The translations under genes were made by a program, and so were the position numbers. DNA of 64,000 bases from JAEMQF01 sp963791595 (GTDB lineage Bacteria; Pseudomonadota; Gammaproteobacteria; Burkholderiales; Burkholderiaceae_C): positions 310,001-374,000 of the forward strand of contig CAWBTF010000012.1 of NCBI GenBank assembly GCA_963791595.1, in the 5' to 3' direction. Below are positions 31,276 to 41,597 of the stretch, piece after piece (the first letter of the stretch is position 1; every line of letters starts with the position of its first letter). The notes below the pieces were generated by a model that had not been told where the DNA came from, searched no databases, and saw only the letters and a list, made by a program, of their open reading frames with translations.

Positions 31276-32015
31276 AAGCACCCAACATGTCCGACCGCAA
31301 AGCCATCCTCGTCATCGGTGCCGGCGACGCCACCGGCGGCGCCATCGCCCGTCGGTTTGCGCGCGAGGGCTACATCGCCTGCGTCACCCGGCGCAGCGCC
31401 GACAAGCTGCAGCCGCTGGTCGAGCAGATCCGTGCCGACGGCGGCGAAGCCCATGCCTTCGGCAGCGACGCGCGCAAGGAAGAAGCGATGGTGTCGCTGG
31501 TCGAGTCCATCGAGCGCGACATCGCGCCGATCGAGGTGGCGGTGTTCAACATCGGTGCCAACGTGCGCTTCGGCATCACCGAGACCACCGCCCGCGTCTA
31601 CCAGAAGGTGTGGGAGATGGCCTGCTTCAGCGGCTTCCTGATGGGGCGGGAGACGGCCAAGGTGATGCTGCCGCGCGGCCGCGGCACCATCATCTTCACC
31701 GGCGCCACCGCCAGCCTGCGCGGGCGCGAGGGCTTCGCCGCGTTTGCCGGCGCCAAGCACGCGCTGCGAGCGCTGGCCCAGAGCATGGCGCGCGAGCTGT
31801 GGCCGAAGAACATCCACGTCGCCCACACCATCATCGACGGCGCGATCGACACCGAGTGGATCCGCAGCAACTTCCCCGAGCGCTACGCGGTGAAGGATCA
31901 GCAGGGCATCCTCAGCCCCGACAGCATCGCCGAGACCTACTGGCAGATCCACCAACAGCCGCGCGACGCCTGGTCGCACGAGACCGAGCTGCGGCCGTGG
32001 ATGGAGAGCTGGTGA
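31272..32015 (+). CDS. SDR-fold protein lacking the catalytic tyrosine
   Basis: Complete, 247 residues (or 242 from MSDRKAILV). The ATG overlaps the ligase stop (ATGA), which suggests coupled translation. The nucleotide loop VIGAGDATGGAIARRFAREG is atypical. The active-site motif is FAGAK, with Phe for the catalytic Tyr and the Lys kept. FNIGANVRFGI stands for the NNAG region, and the end is ELRPWMESW. It is a paralogue of the SDR at 28160-28941. I recall a widespread unnamed SDR group with a similar ending and Phe at the Tyr position, so the change is probably ancestral, not damage. Confidence 0.85.
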   Translation: MKAPNMSDRKAILVIGAGDATGGAIARRFAREGYIACVTRRSADKLQPLVEQIRADGGEAHAFGSDARKEEAMVSLVESIERDIAPIEVAVFNIGANVRFGITETTARVYQKVWEMACFSGFLMGRETAKVMLPRGRGTIIFTGATASLRGREGFAAFAGAKHALRALAQSMARELWPKNIHVAHTIIDGAIDTEWIRSNFPERYAVKDQQGILSPDSIAETYWQIHQQPRDAWSHETELRPWMESW

Positions 32016-32082
32016 GCGCCACCCGCCTTGCTTGTTCCGTCCGCCACCATTCCGCCCCAAACCCCCCGAACGGAGCCCCTCG

Positions 32083-32700
32083 ATGCAACCCGTGAATGTT
32101 CAATTCCTGTTCGACTTCGGCAGCCCCAACACGTATCTCTGCCACAAGCTGATCCCGGCCATCGAAGCGCGCACCGGCGCCGTGTTCGAGTACGTGCCGA
32201 TCCTGCTTGGCGGGCTGTTCAAGCTGGCCAACAACCGTGCCCCCATGGTGGCCTTCGCCGACATCCCGAACAAGCTGGCCTACGAGAGGCTGGAGCTCAC
32301 GCGCTTCGTCGCGCGGCACGGTTTGTCGAAGTACCGTTTCAACCCGCACTTTCCGGTGAACACGCTGAAGATCATGCGCGGCGCCTGTGCGGCACAGAAG
32401 CTTGGCTGCCTGCCGGCCTATCTGGACGTGGTGTACGCCGCGATGTGGGAAGACGGAAAGAACATGGACGATCTGCCCACCCTCACCGCCACGCTGGACG
32501 CGGGCGGCCTGGACAGCCAGGCGATCCTCGCGCTGTCGCAAGACGCGGAGGTCAAGGCCATGCTGCTGGCCAACACCCAGCGAGCGCACGACCACGGCGC
32601 CTTCGGCTCGCCCAGCTTCCTGATCGGCAGCGAGCTGTGGTTCGGCAAGGACCGCCTGCGCGACGTGGAAGAGGCCATCCTCGCCGGGGCAGCACGATGA
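32083..32700 (+). CDS. 2-hydroxychromene-2-carboxylate isomerase/kappa-GST family protein (DsbA fold)
   Basis: Complete, 205 residues, with GGAG before the ATG. QFLFDFGSPNTYLCHKLIPA is the family N-terminus, with the Ser that binds the glutathione thiol. GLFKLANNRAPM and FGSPSFLIGSELWFGKDRL are the conserved C-terminal cis-Pro and substrate regions. Known members isomerise 2-hydroxychromene-2-carboxylate in naphthalene breakdown with glutathione (NahD), but many are of unknown substrate. Its stop overlaps the start of the molybdopterin oxidoreductase gene (ATGA), so the two are translationally coupled. Confidence 0.86.
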   Translation: MQPVNVQFLFDFGSPNTYLCHKLIPAIEARTGAVFEYVPILLGGLFKLANNRAPMVAFADIPNKLAYERLELTRFVARHGLSKYRFNPHFPVNTLKIMRGACAAQKLGCLPAYLDVVYAAMWEDGKNMDDLPTLTATLDAGGLDSQAILALSQDAEVKAMLLANTQRAHDHGAFGSPSFLIGSELWFGKDRLRDVEEAILAGAAR

Positions 32701-35054
32701 GCACGTCGGACGCACTCACCTGGCACAAGTCAGCCTGCAACCTCTGCTACATCAACTGCGGGGTCGAACTCGGCGTCAGCGGTGACGGTACCGGCAGCGG
32801 CGCAGCACAGCGCATCGTCAAAGTGCGCGGCGATGCCGACAACCCGCGCTCGCAGGGCTACCTGTGCAACAAGGCCCAGGCCATCCCCAGCTACGTGCAC
32901 CACCGCGACCGCCTGACCACGCCGCTGCGCCGGCGCCCCGACGGCAGCCACGAGGCGATCGACTGGGACACCGCAGTGCGCGAGATCGCCGAGCGCCTGG
33001 GCGCGGTGGTGGCCGCCCACGGCGGCAAGACAGTGGCGGCGTTCGGTGGCGGCGGCCAGGGCAACCATGCGGGCGGCAGTTATGCCTTCGGCTTCCTGCG
33101 GGCGCTGGGTTCGCGCACGATCTTCAACGCGCTGTCGCAGGAGAAGACCGGCGACTTCTGGCTCAACGGCCACATCTTCGGCTCGCAGATGTGCCACACG
33201 GCCGAGGACATCCACCACTGCGACCTGCTGCTGGTGCTGGGCGCCAACCCGCGCCTGGCGCACGGTTTCACCAACGCGCGCGACCAGCTCAACGGCCTGC
33301 GCAAGGACCCGCTGCGCAAGCTGGTCGTGGTCGACCCCCGGCGCACCGAGACGGCCGACGCGGCCGACCTGCACATCGCCCTGCGCCCAGGCACCGATGC
33401 CTTCCTGCTCGGCGCGCTGCTGGCCGAGCTGATGCGCCGCAATGCCTTCGACGAGGCCTTTCTGGCCGCGCATGCAGTGGGCTTGGACGAGGTCAAGGCG
33501 GCACTGGCGGCGGTGCCGGTGGCCGAGTGGCTGGCGGCGGCCGATGTCGGCGCCGACGCCTTCGCGCAACTGGTGCAGATGGTCATCGACGCCAAGGCCA
33601 TGGTGGTGCGGGTGGAGCTGGGCATCCAGCAGGGGCTGAACTCGACGCTGAACTCCTACCTGGAGAAGCTGCTGTACCTGCTGACCGGCCACTTCAGCCG
33701 CCCCGGCACGCATGGCCTGCACAGCTGGCTGGCGCCGCTGTGGGGCAACAGCCCGGGCACGCGCCACTTCGCCACCCAGGCCGAGGTGATCAGCGGCCTG
33801 CTGTCGCCCAACGTGTTCCCCGACGCCGTGCTCAGCGACCACCCCGACCGCCTGCGCGCGCTGTGGGTCGACAGCGCCAACCCGGTGAACACCGCGGCCG
33901 ACACCGCCCGCGTGCTGCAGGCCATGGCCGCGCTGGACCTGATGGTGGTGGTTGACGTGGCCTACACCGAGACCGCGGCGCAGGCCGACTACGTGCTGCC
34001 GGCCTCGTCCACCTACGAGAAGTGCGAGTTCACGCTGTTCAACTTCGAACTGCCGACCAACTACTTCCACGTCCGGGCGCCGGTGCTGACGCCGCTGCCG
34101 GGCACGCTGCCGGAACCCGAAATCTACGGCCGGCTGGCGCGCGCGATGGGCCTGATGCCCGACGACGCCATGCTGGATGCGCTGCGCGAAGAGGCCCGTG
34201 ATCCGGCCCGCTTCGGTGCGGCGTTCGCCGAGGCGGCCGCGGCCGACCGGAACGTCGGCAAGCTCGGCGGCCAGGTGCTGTACGAGACCCTGGGCCGCAC
34301 CCTGCCCGACGGCACCGCGGCGGCAGCACCGCTCTGGCAGGCCTGCCACCGCCTGGCGCGGATGCGGCCGCAGGCGGTGCGCCAGGCGCTGCAGGCCGGC
34401 GCCGATGCCGCAGCCGATGCCCTGCCCGACGACAGCGTGGTCATGGGCGAACGGCTCTTCCGCACCGTCGTCGGCGCCCGGTCGGGCGCGGCCTTCTCGG
34501 TGCACACCTCGTCGTGGGACTTCATCGAGCATGCCGACCGCAAGGTCCACCTGGCCGTGCCGCAGATGCTCGACTGGCTGCGTGCACTCGACCCCAAGTC
34601 GGCGGTCCCGGACCCGGCCTGGCCCTTCGTGCTGTCAGCCGGCCAGCGGCGGCTGAACAACGCCAACCAGATCCTGCGGGACCCCGGCACCCGCGCCAGC
34701 GACCCCGACGGCGCGCTGTACATCCACCCCGACGACCTGGCCGCGCTGGGCGTGGCCGACCGCGGCGCGGTAGTGGTAGAGACCACCCGCGCCCGCATGG
34801 TGGTGCGTGCAAAGGCCACCGATTCGATGCGCCGCGGCCATGTCGCCCTGCCCCACGGATACGGCCAGCGGCATCCGGCGGCCGACGGCACGCGCAAGGT
34901 GGTCGGCCCGCCAATCAACTGGCTGACAGACGCCGCGGCGCGCGACCGCGTGGCCGACACGCCGCACCACAAGCATGTGCCGGTGCGGATACACGCAGCG
35001 CCAGCCGATGCGGTGCTGAACACGGTGCTGTCGGCGGCGGCTGCCGCACATTGA
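32697..35054 (+). CDS. Molybdopterin oxidoreductase with one [4Fe-4S] cluster
   Basis: Complete, 785 residues, undamaged. The N-terminal cluster motif is CNLCYINCGVEL followed by YLCNKAQ (C-x2-C-x3-C-xn-C). The Mo-domain reads WDTAVREIAERLG, FGGGGQGNHAGG, SQMCHTAED with a Cys-His pair where formate dehydrogenase-type enzymes have the Mo-ligand Cys, and LLVLGANPRLAHG. The C-terminal dinucleotide-binding domain has SAGQRRLNNANQILRDPGTR, ALYIHPDDLAALGV and LPHGYGQRH. There is no Tat or other signal peptide and no partner iron-sulfur or membrane subunit nearby, so it is probably soluble and cytoplasmic. Substrate and electron partner are unknown; the context suggests an organic (CoA-linked or aromatic) compound. 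Confidence 0.88.
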   Translation: MSTSDALTWHKSACNLCYINCGVELGVSGDGTGSGAAQRIVKVRGDADNPRSQGYLCNKAQAIPSYVHHRDRLTTPLRRRPDGSHEAIDWDTAVREIAERLGAVVAAHGGKTVAAFGGGGQGNHAGGSYAFGFLRALGSRTIFNALSQEKTGDFWLNGHIFGSQMCHTAEDIHHCDLLLVLGANPRLAHGFTNARDQLNGLRKDPLRKLVVVDPRRTETADAADLHIALRPGTDAFLLGALLAELMRRNAFDEAFLAAHAVGLDEVKAALAAVPVAEWLAAADVGADAFAQLVQMVIDAKAMVVRVELGIQQGLNSTLNSYLEKLLYLLTGHFSRPGTHGLHSWLAPLWGNSPGTRHFATQAEVISGLLSPNVFPDAVLSDHPDRLRALWVDSANPVNTAADTARVLQAMAALDLMVVVDVAYTETAAQADYVLPASSTYEKCEFTLFNFELPTNYFHVRAPVLTPLPGTLPEPEIYGRLARAMGLMPDDAMLDALREEARDPARFGAAFAEAAAADRNVGKLGGQVLYETLGRTLPDGTAAAAPLWQACHRLARMRPQAVRQALQAGADAAADALPDDSVVMGERLFRTVVGARSGAAFSVHTSSWDFIEHADRKVHLAVPQMLDWLRALDPKSAVPDPAWPFVLSAGQRRLNNANQILRDPGTRASDPDGALYIHPDDLAALGVADRGAVVVETTRARMVVRAKATDSMRRGHVALPHGYGQRHPAADGTRKVVGPPINWLTDAAARDRVADTPHHKHVPVRIHAAPADAVLNTVLSAAAAAH

Positions 35055-35080
35055 CCCCTCCACCAGCAAAGGAACGAACC

Positions 35081-35866
35081 ATGGGAACCCCTGAAACCGG
35101 CCGCGTGACGATGGACATCGACAGCCATGTCTGCACCATCACCGTCGACAACACCGCGAAGAAGAACGCCTACACCCCGGCGATGCTCGACCAGGTGGCC
35201 GAGTTCATGACCACCTTCGAGGACGACGACGAGCTCTGGGTCGCCATCTTCTGCTCCGCCGGCGAGCACACCACGGCCGGGCTGGACATGCCGCGCTTCT
35301 TCGGCCCCACCGCCGAGCCGAGTCGCCGCCGGCCGGGGCTGGTGGACCCCTTCGGGCTGGAGCGGCGCTGCACCAAGCCGGTCATCGCCGTGGTGCAGGG
35401 CATCACCTACACCGTGGGCATCGAGATGGCACTGGCGCAGGACATCGTGATCGCCGCCGACACCACCCGCTTCCAGCAGCTGGAGTCGCGACGCGGCATC
35501 GCGCCGCTGGGCGGCGCGCACTTCCGCTACCTCTCGCGCACCGGCTGGGGCAACGCCATGCACCTGCTGTTCACCTGCGAGGAATTCGGCGCCGAGCGCG
35601 CGCTGCAACTGGGCTTCGTGCAGGAGGTGCATCCGTTCGGCAAGCACATGGAGCGTGCGCGCGAGCTGGCCGCCACCATCTGCGAATGCGCGCCCATCGG
35701 CCTGCGCGCCACCAAGAAGGCCGCCATGGCCTACATCGAAGGCGGCGAGCAGGCCGCGGTCGCGTGCATCCCCGCGATCAAGGAACAGGTCTTCGCCACC
35801 GAAGACTTCAAGGAGGGCATCCAGTCCTTCGTGGAGCGGCGCAAGGCAAGGTTCTCCGGCCGCTGA
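35081..35866 (+). CDS. Enoyl-CoA hydratase/isomerase (crotonase) family protein
   Basis: Complete, 261 residues. The oxyanion-hole stretches are EHTTAGLDMPRFFGP and GITYTVGIEMALAQD. Both crotonase glutamate positions are kept (GIEMA and RFQQLESRRGIAPLGG), so hydratase activity is possible. Last gene of the ligase/SDR/HCCA isomerase/molybdoenzyme operon, 26 bases after the previous stop. With the acyl-CoA ligase it implies a CoA-thioester pathway. A Pro-Arg-rich insertion (TAEPSRRRPGLV) follows the first oxyanion segment. Confidence 0.87.
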   Translation: MGTPETGRVTMDIDSHVCTITVDNTAKKNAYTPAMLDQVAEFMTTFEDDDELWVAIFCSAGEHTTAGLDMPRFFGPTAEPSRRRPGLVDPFGLERRCTKPVIAVVQGITYTVGIEMALAQDIVIAADTTRFQQLESRRGIAPLGGAHFRYLSRTGWGNAMHLLFTCEEFGAERALQLGFVQEVHPFGKHMERARELAATICECAPIGLRATKKAAMAYIEGGEQAAVACIPAIKEQVFATEDFKEGIQSFVERRKARFSGR

Positions 35867-36205
35867 ACGCGACTGGAGCTCGGCCGCACGAACGGGCAGC
35901 GGGGAGCAAAACCAGGCTGTCGCTCTGGTCGATGTCTTCGCCTTGACGGCCGTCCGCAGCGAGAGCAGTCACTCAGTGCTCCATCGAACCAAGCGCTGTT
36001 CCATGCCGCTGCAGTTGCCGCGTTGTTGACCGGCTGCAGTTACGCGGGAGAGGGAGGAAGTCAAACTGGCGTGCAACGCCTTGAGAAGGCGCGGTTGGCT
36101 TGTGATGAGGTGTCTGCGGCAAACCTGATGAGGCTTGTTGACGATACGGCCACATTGTCAATGGACGTTCATAAGCCGTTGATTTTTATATATTTTCCCT
36201 CACCG
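35867..36205. other. Intergenic region at the guaA end of the accessory block
   Basis: No gene can be supported. A plus-strand frame near 36000-36180 reads AALLTGCSYAGEGG, like a lipoprotein box, but has no start codon and runs on antisense through guaA. The last 60 bases before guaA are AT-rich, unlike the rest of the window. This is where an island integrase usually lies; none is present. Confidence 0.5.
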
Positions 36206-36226
36206 TTACTCCCACTCGATCGTTGC
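36206..36226 (-). other. guaA 3' end: putative attachment site (proximal)
   Basis: The last codons of guaA (minus strand ACGATCGAGTGGGAGTAA) match the sequence at 10392-10412 at about 14 of 18 positions in the same orientation. The 3' end of guaA is a documented integration hotspot for genomic islands. It marks the right border of the accessory block. Confidence 0.5.
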
Positions 36227-37795
36227 CGGCGGCTTGCTCGACACGTCATACGCCACACGGTTGATGCCGCGCACCTCGTTGATGATGCGGCTCGACACCT
36301 TCTTCAGCAGCGCGTGCGGCAGCTCGGCCGAATCGGCCGTCATGAAGTCGCTCGTCTGCACTGCGCGCAGCGCGACCACATGGTCGTAGGTGCGGCCGTC
36401 GCCCATCACGCCCACGCTCTTCACCGGCAGGAACACGGCAAAGGCCTGGCTCGTCAGTTCGTACCAGGTCTTGCCGCTCGCCGCGTCGCGCGTGTTGCGC
36501 AGTTCTTCAATGAAGATCGCGTCGGCGCGGCGCAGCAGCTCCGCGAATTCGCGCTTCACTTCGCCCAGGATGCGCACGCCCAGCCCCGGGCCGGGGAAAG
36601 GGTGGCGGTGCACCATGTCGTGCGGCAGACCGAGCGCGACGCCGAGCTCACGCACTTCGTCCTTGAACAGTTCGCGCAGCGGTTCCAGCAGCTTCAAGCC
36701 CAACGTCTGCGGCAAGCCGCCGACGTTGTGGTGGCTCTTGATCGACGTGGCTTTCTTCGTCTTCGTGCCGCCGGACTCGACCACATCGGGATAGATCGTG
36801 CCCTGCGCCAGCCACTTCACGCCGCCGCCCTTGAGCTGGTTCGCCTGCGCCTGGAACACCTCGACAAACTCGCGACCGATGATCTTGCGCTTCGCCTCGG
36901 GGTCGGCCACGCCGGCCAACGCGGCGAGGAACTGGTGCGACGCATCGACGTGAATCACCTTCGCATGCAACCGGCCGACGAACATCTCCAGCACCTGCGC
37001 GGCCTCGTTCAAGCGCAGCAGGCCGTGGTCGACAAACACGCAAGTCAACTGCTCGCCGATCGCGCGGTGGATCAGCGCCGCGGCGACGCTCGAATCGACC
37101 CCACCCGACAAGCCCAGAATCACTTTCTCATCGCCCACCTGGTCGCGGATGCGAGCGACGCTCTCCTCGATGTAATTCCCCATCACCCAGTCGGGTTTCG
37201 CGCCGGCAATCTGGAGCACGAAGCGGTTCAGAAGCTCGCGCCCCTGCACGGTGTGCGTGACTTCGGGGTGGAATTGCACGCCGTAGTAGCCGCGTTCTTC
37301 GTCGGCCATGCCGGCGATCGGGCAGCTCGGCGTGCTCGCCATCAGCTTGAAACCCGGCGGCAGCGCGGTGACCTTGTCGCCGTGGCTCATCCAGACCTTG
37401 AGCATGCCGTGGCGCTCAGGGGTCTGGAAGTCCTCGATGCCGGCGAGCAACTTGGTGTGGCCATGCGCGCGAACCTCGGCGTAGCCGAACTCGCGGTGGC
37501 TGCTCGCCTCCACCGTGCCGCCCTGCTGCACCGCCATCGTGAACATGCCGTAGCAGATGCCCAGCACCGGCACGCGTGCGTCCCACACGGCCTGCGGCGC
37601 ACGCAGTTCATGGTCTTCGTAGGTCGACGCGTGGCTGCCCGACAGGATGATTCCCTTCGGCGCGAATTCGCGAATGAACGAATCGCTCACGTCGTTCGGA
37701 TGGATCTCGCAGTACACATGGGCCTCGCGCACGCGCCGCGCGATGAGCTGGGTCACTTGCGAGCCGAAATCGAGGATCAGGATTTTGTCGTGCAT
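36206..37795 (-). CDS. guaA: GMP synthase (glutamine-hydrolysing)
   Basis: Complete, 529 residues. It converts XMP to GMP with glutamine and ATP. The N-terminal class I glutamine amidotransferase domain has LGICYGM with the nucleophile Cys (about C81) and VQFHPEVTHT (His-Glu). The ATP-pyrophosphatase P-loop is ILGLSGGVDSSVAAALI. The C-terminal dimerisation domain ends NRVAYDVSSKPPATIEWE. It is the last gene of a guaB-MFS-guaA operon, 15 bases after the MFS gene. Confidence 0.97.
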   Translation of the reverse strand: MHDKILILDFGSQVTQLIARRVREAHVYCEIHPNDVSDSFIREFAPKGIILSGSHASTYEDHELRAPQAVWDARVPVLGICYGMFTMAVQQGGTVEASSHREFGYAEVRAHGHTKLLAGIEDFQTPERHGMLKVWMSHGDKVTALPPGFKLMASTPSCPIAGMADEERGYYGVQFHPEVTHTVQGRELLNRFVLQIAGAKPDWVMGNYIEESVARIRDQVGDEKVILGLSGGVDSSVAAALIHRAIGEQLTCVFVDHGLLRLNEAAQVLEMFVGRLHAKVIHVDASHQFLAALAGVADPEAKRKIIGREFVEVFQAQANQLKGGGVKWLAQGTIYPDVVESGGTKTKKATSIKSHHNVGGLPQTLGLKLLEPLRELFKDEVRELGVALGLPHDMVHRHPFPGPGLGVRILGEVKREFAELLRRADAIFIEELRNTRDAASGKTWYELTSQAFAVFLPVKSVGVMGDGRTYDHVVALRAVQTSDFMTADSAELPHALLKKVSSRIINEVRGINRVAYDVSSKPPATIEWE

Positions 37796-37810
37796 GGAGG
37801 TCTCAACTTC

Positions 37811-39069
37811 TCACGCCGGGGCGGCATGGCTGCGCAGCGCCACGCGGTTGAAGTGACGCGCTGCGATCACGGTGCCGATCAACTGCAGCGCGGCGCAGAA
37901 ATAGAACGGCAGGCCGATGCGCCAGTCGCCCGGGCTCAGGTGCGACACCATGCCCAGCAGCGGAGCGCTGACGACCGGCGCAATTACTGCCATCAGGCTG
38001 TTCAGCCCAGCCACCGAGCCCATGGTCTGACCTTGGGTGCTGGGGTCGGCGGCGTTCGACACCTGGCTCTGGATCACCGCGGTCGCGCCACCGCCCAGGA
38101 TGTTGCCCAGGATGATGATGACGAACATCATCCAGCCCTCGCTCGCCGCGCCGAACGAGAAGTAGGTGAGGCACGACGCCGCGAGCCCGACGATCGCCAG
38201 CACGCGCGCCGAGAATTTCTTCAGCATGTGCTTGAGCAGGAAGCCCTGCACCAGCACCGACATCAAGCCCACCGTGAACAACGCCCAGCCGTTGTGCGCA
38301 GGCCCCCAGCCGAACTTGAACGTGGTGTAGAGCACGAAGCTGTTGTGCAAGGTGAACTGCGCCAGCGACGCCAGGCCGATCACGGCGACGAGCGGGCCCA
38401 CGCCGTGCAGCTGGCTCAGCCCGCGCAACGAGCTGAAAGGGTTGGCACGTTTCCATTCGAACGGCCGGCGCCGCTCGACCGGCAGCGACTCAGGCAGCAC
38501 GAAGTAGCCGTACAACCAGTTCAGCACCGCCAGCGTGCCCGCGGCAAAGAAGGGCAGGTGCAGGTCGATCGACCCGAGTAAGCCGCCCATCACCGGGCCA
38601 AGCGTGAAGCCCAGACCAAACATCGCGCCCACCAGCCCGAAGCGCCGCGCCCGATCCGCCGGAGCCGTGATGTCGGCCACATACGCGTTGGCCACCGCCG
38701 CGTTCGATTGCATCGCGCCGCTGAACAGCCGCACCGCGATCAGCATCCAGAGGGCCGTCGCCAGGCCGGTCACGATAAAGCTCGCGGCCAGCCCGCAAAA
38801 CCCCATCAGCAGCACCGGGCGCCGCCCGTATTTGTCCGACAACGCGCCGAGCACCGGCGAGGCAAAGAAGTTGGCGACGCCAAACGTCAGCGCCACGGCG
38901 CCGAACCAGAAGGTCTGCTCGGTGGGCGACGACGTGAAGGTGCCGACGAGCAGCGGCAGCACCGGCACGATCAGGCCGATCGCCATCATGTCGATCAGCA
39001 CCGTGATCAGGATGAAAGGCATGGCCGCCTCGCGGCGGCCATCCGGACGTTGCGCGCTCGCGGTCAATG

Positions 39070-39073
<4 letters not shown>
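37811..39073 (-). CDS. MFS transporter (TetA-like, drug:H+ antiporter type) inside the gua operon
   Basis: Complete, about 420 residues, with about 12 predicted membrane helices. MPFILITVLIDMMAIGLIVP is the first helix of TetA-like pumps, and the motif-A loop GALSDKYGRRPVLLMG lies between helices 2 and 3. GPVMGGLLGS is the motif-C-like stretch of antiporters. The ATG overlaps the guaB stop (ATGA), so translation is coupled. The location between guaB and guaA hints at export of a purine nucleoside, base or analogue, but that is only inference from position. Confidence 0.88.
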
Positions 39074-40542
<1,469 letters not shown>

Positions 40543-40568
40543 GAAGATGGCTCCGGGGGCAAAAGGAA

Positions 40569-40574
40569 ATTATA
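40569..40574 (-). promoter_or_regulatory. -10 box of the gua operon promoter
   Basis: A perfect TATAAT on the minus strand 27 bases before the guaB start. At 16-17 bases upstream the -35 region (CAAGCG) is poor, so the promoter may be growth-rate or factor dependent. The predicted leader is short, about 20 bases. Confidence 0.5.
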
Positions 40575-40762
40575 CGGATGCCCTCTCGAGCCGCTTGTGG
40601 GAGGGCATGGCGAAGCCCTGCGCCGGAGCACACCGCGGGCAGCATGGCCCCTTTCGCCACGCGATCGGCCGTGCAACTTGGCCCGGCTGCTGACACCTTG
40701 TCACGACTCGTGAGCAGGCCGCCCCGGTAAACTCGCACACGAACTTCAGCCATCGGTTCACC

Positions 40763-41266
40763 ATGCAGCGATACCACCTTCTCATCGTGGCTCTTATTGC
40801 GGGCGCCACGCTCGCACCCCCGGCCTCGGCGCAATGGAAATGGCGCGACAAGAACGGTGTCGTCCAGTACAGCGACCTGCCGCCGCCACCCGGAATTCCG
40901 CAGCAAGACGTGCTGCAGCGCTCCACCACCGGGCGCCAAGGCGTCGTTCCGGCTGCTGCGGCGGCGGCATCGTCAGCCAACGTCGCGCTCAAGGGCGGCA
41001 CCGACCCCGAACTCGAATCCCGGCGCCGCAAGGCAGAACAGGATAAGTCCGAGAAGACCAAGGCCGAAGAACGTGCCCAGACCGAGAAGATTGCTGTGGC
41101 CAAGGCGGAGAACTGTGCACGCGCCAAGGGCCACATGAAGAGCCTGGACGATGGGCTGCGCATGGTGCGAACCAACGCCAAGGGCGAACGCGAAGTGCTC
41201 GACGACAAGACACGCGCCGAAGAAAAGGCGCGCACGCGCGAGATCATCGCGTCCGATTGCCAGTAG
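40763..41266 (+). CDS. DUF4124 domain protein, exported
   Basis: Complete, 167 residues. Signal peptide MQRYHLLIVALIAGATLAPP with cleavage after ASA. QWKWRDKNGVVQYSDLPPPP is the DUF4124 signature (W-x-D-x-x-G-x-x-x-Y-S-D-x-P). The rest is an Ala/Lys/Glu-rich coiled-coil region (SRRRKAEQDKSEKTKAEERA) with a C-terminal Cys pair. A periplasmic protein of unknown function, common in Burkholderiales. It is divergent from guaB; its last 23 bases overlap the rnfH 3' end. Confidence 0.9.
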   Translation: MQRYHLLIVALIAGATLAPPASAQWKWRDKNGVVQYSDLPPPPGIPQQDVLQRSTTGRQGVVPAAAAAASSANVALKGGTDPELESRRRKAEQDKSEKTKAEERAQTEKIAVAKAENCARAKGHMKSLDDGLRMVRTNAKGEREVLDDKTRAEEKARTREIIASDCQ

Positions 41267-41597
41267 CCCCAGGAATCCGGCAGGTCGCCGTGGCGGAGCC
41301 TGCCTGCCCGCGCTGACGCTGGCGTCGCGCCTCTTTCGGGTCCAGCATCAGCGGTCGATAGATTTCCACCCGGTCGCCATCGCGCAGCAGATCGTCCAGG
41401 CCGCGCCGCTTGCCCCAGATACCCAGTTTGTGCTGCTCCAGACCGAGCCCCGCATGGCGCTCGGGCATGCCGCTGAGCCGCACGGCATCGCCCACGGTGG
41501 CACCGACGGGCAAGCGGACTCGCACGCAGTCGAACTCGCCCGCACATGGGCTGTAGACCACTTCGACGCCGATCGACGCCCCGTCAACGGGGTCCAT
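41244..41597 (-). CDS. rnfH: RnfH-family ubiquitin-like protein
   Basis: 117 residues from MDPVDGASIGVEVVYSPCAG. The ubiquitin-like fold is visible in VVYSPCAGEFDCVRVRLPVG, KLGIWGKRRGLDDLLRDGDR and VEIYRPLMLDPKEARRQR, the standard RnfH ending. About 23 extra residues follow that ending, overlapping the convergent DUF4124 gene, so a small frameshift near the stop is possible. The start overlaps the ratA 3' end by 14 bases. The smpB/ratA-rnfH arrangement is a conserved beta/gammaproteobacterial order. Confidence 0.85.
   Translation of the reverse strand: MDPVDGASIGVEVVYSPCAGEFDCVRVRLPVGATVGDAVRLSGMPERHAGLGLEQHKLGIWGKRRGLDDLLRDGDRVEIYRPLMLDPKEARRQRQRGQAGSATATCRIPGATGNRTR

Noticed and set aside
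36000..36200. A plus-strand frame with a lipobox-like LLTGCS just downstream of guaA
   Set aside because: There is no start codon or ribosome-binding site, and the frame runs on without a stop into antisense guaA. Kept only as a remark in the intergenic entry.
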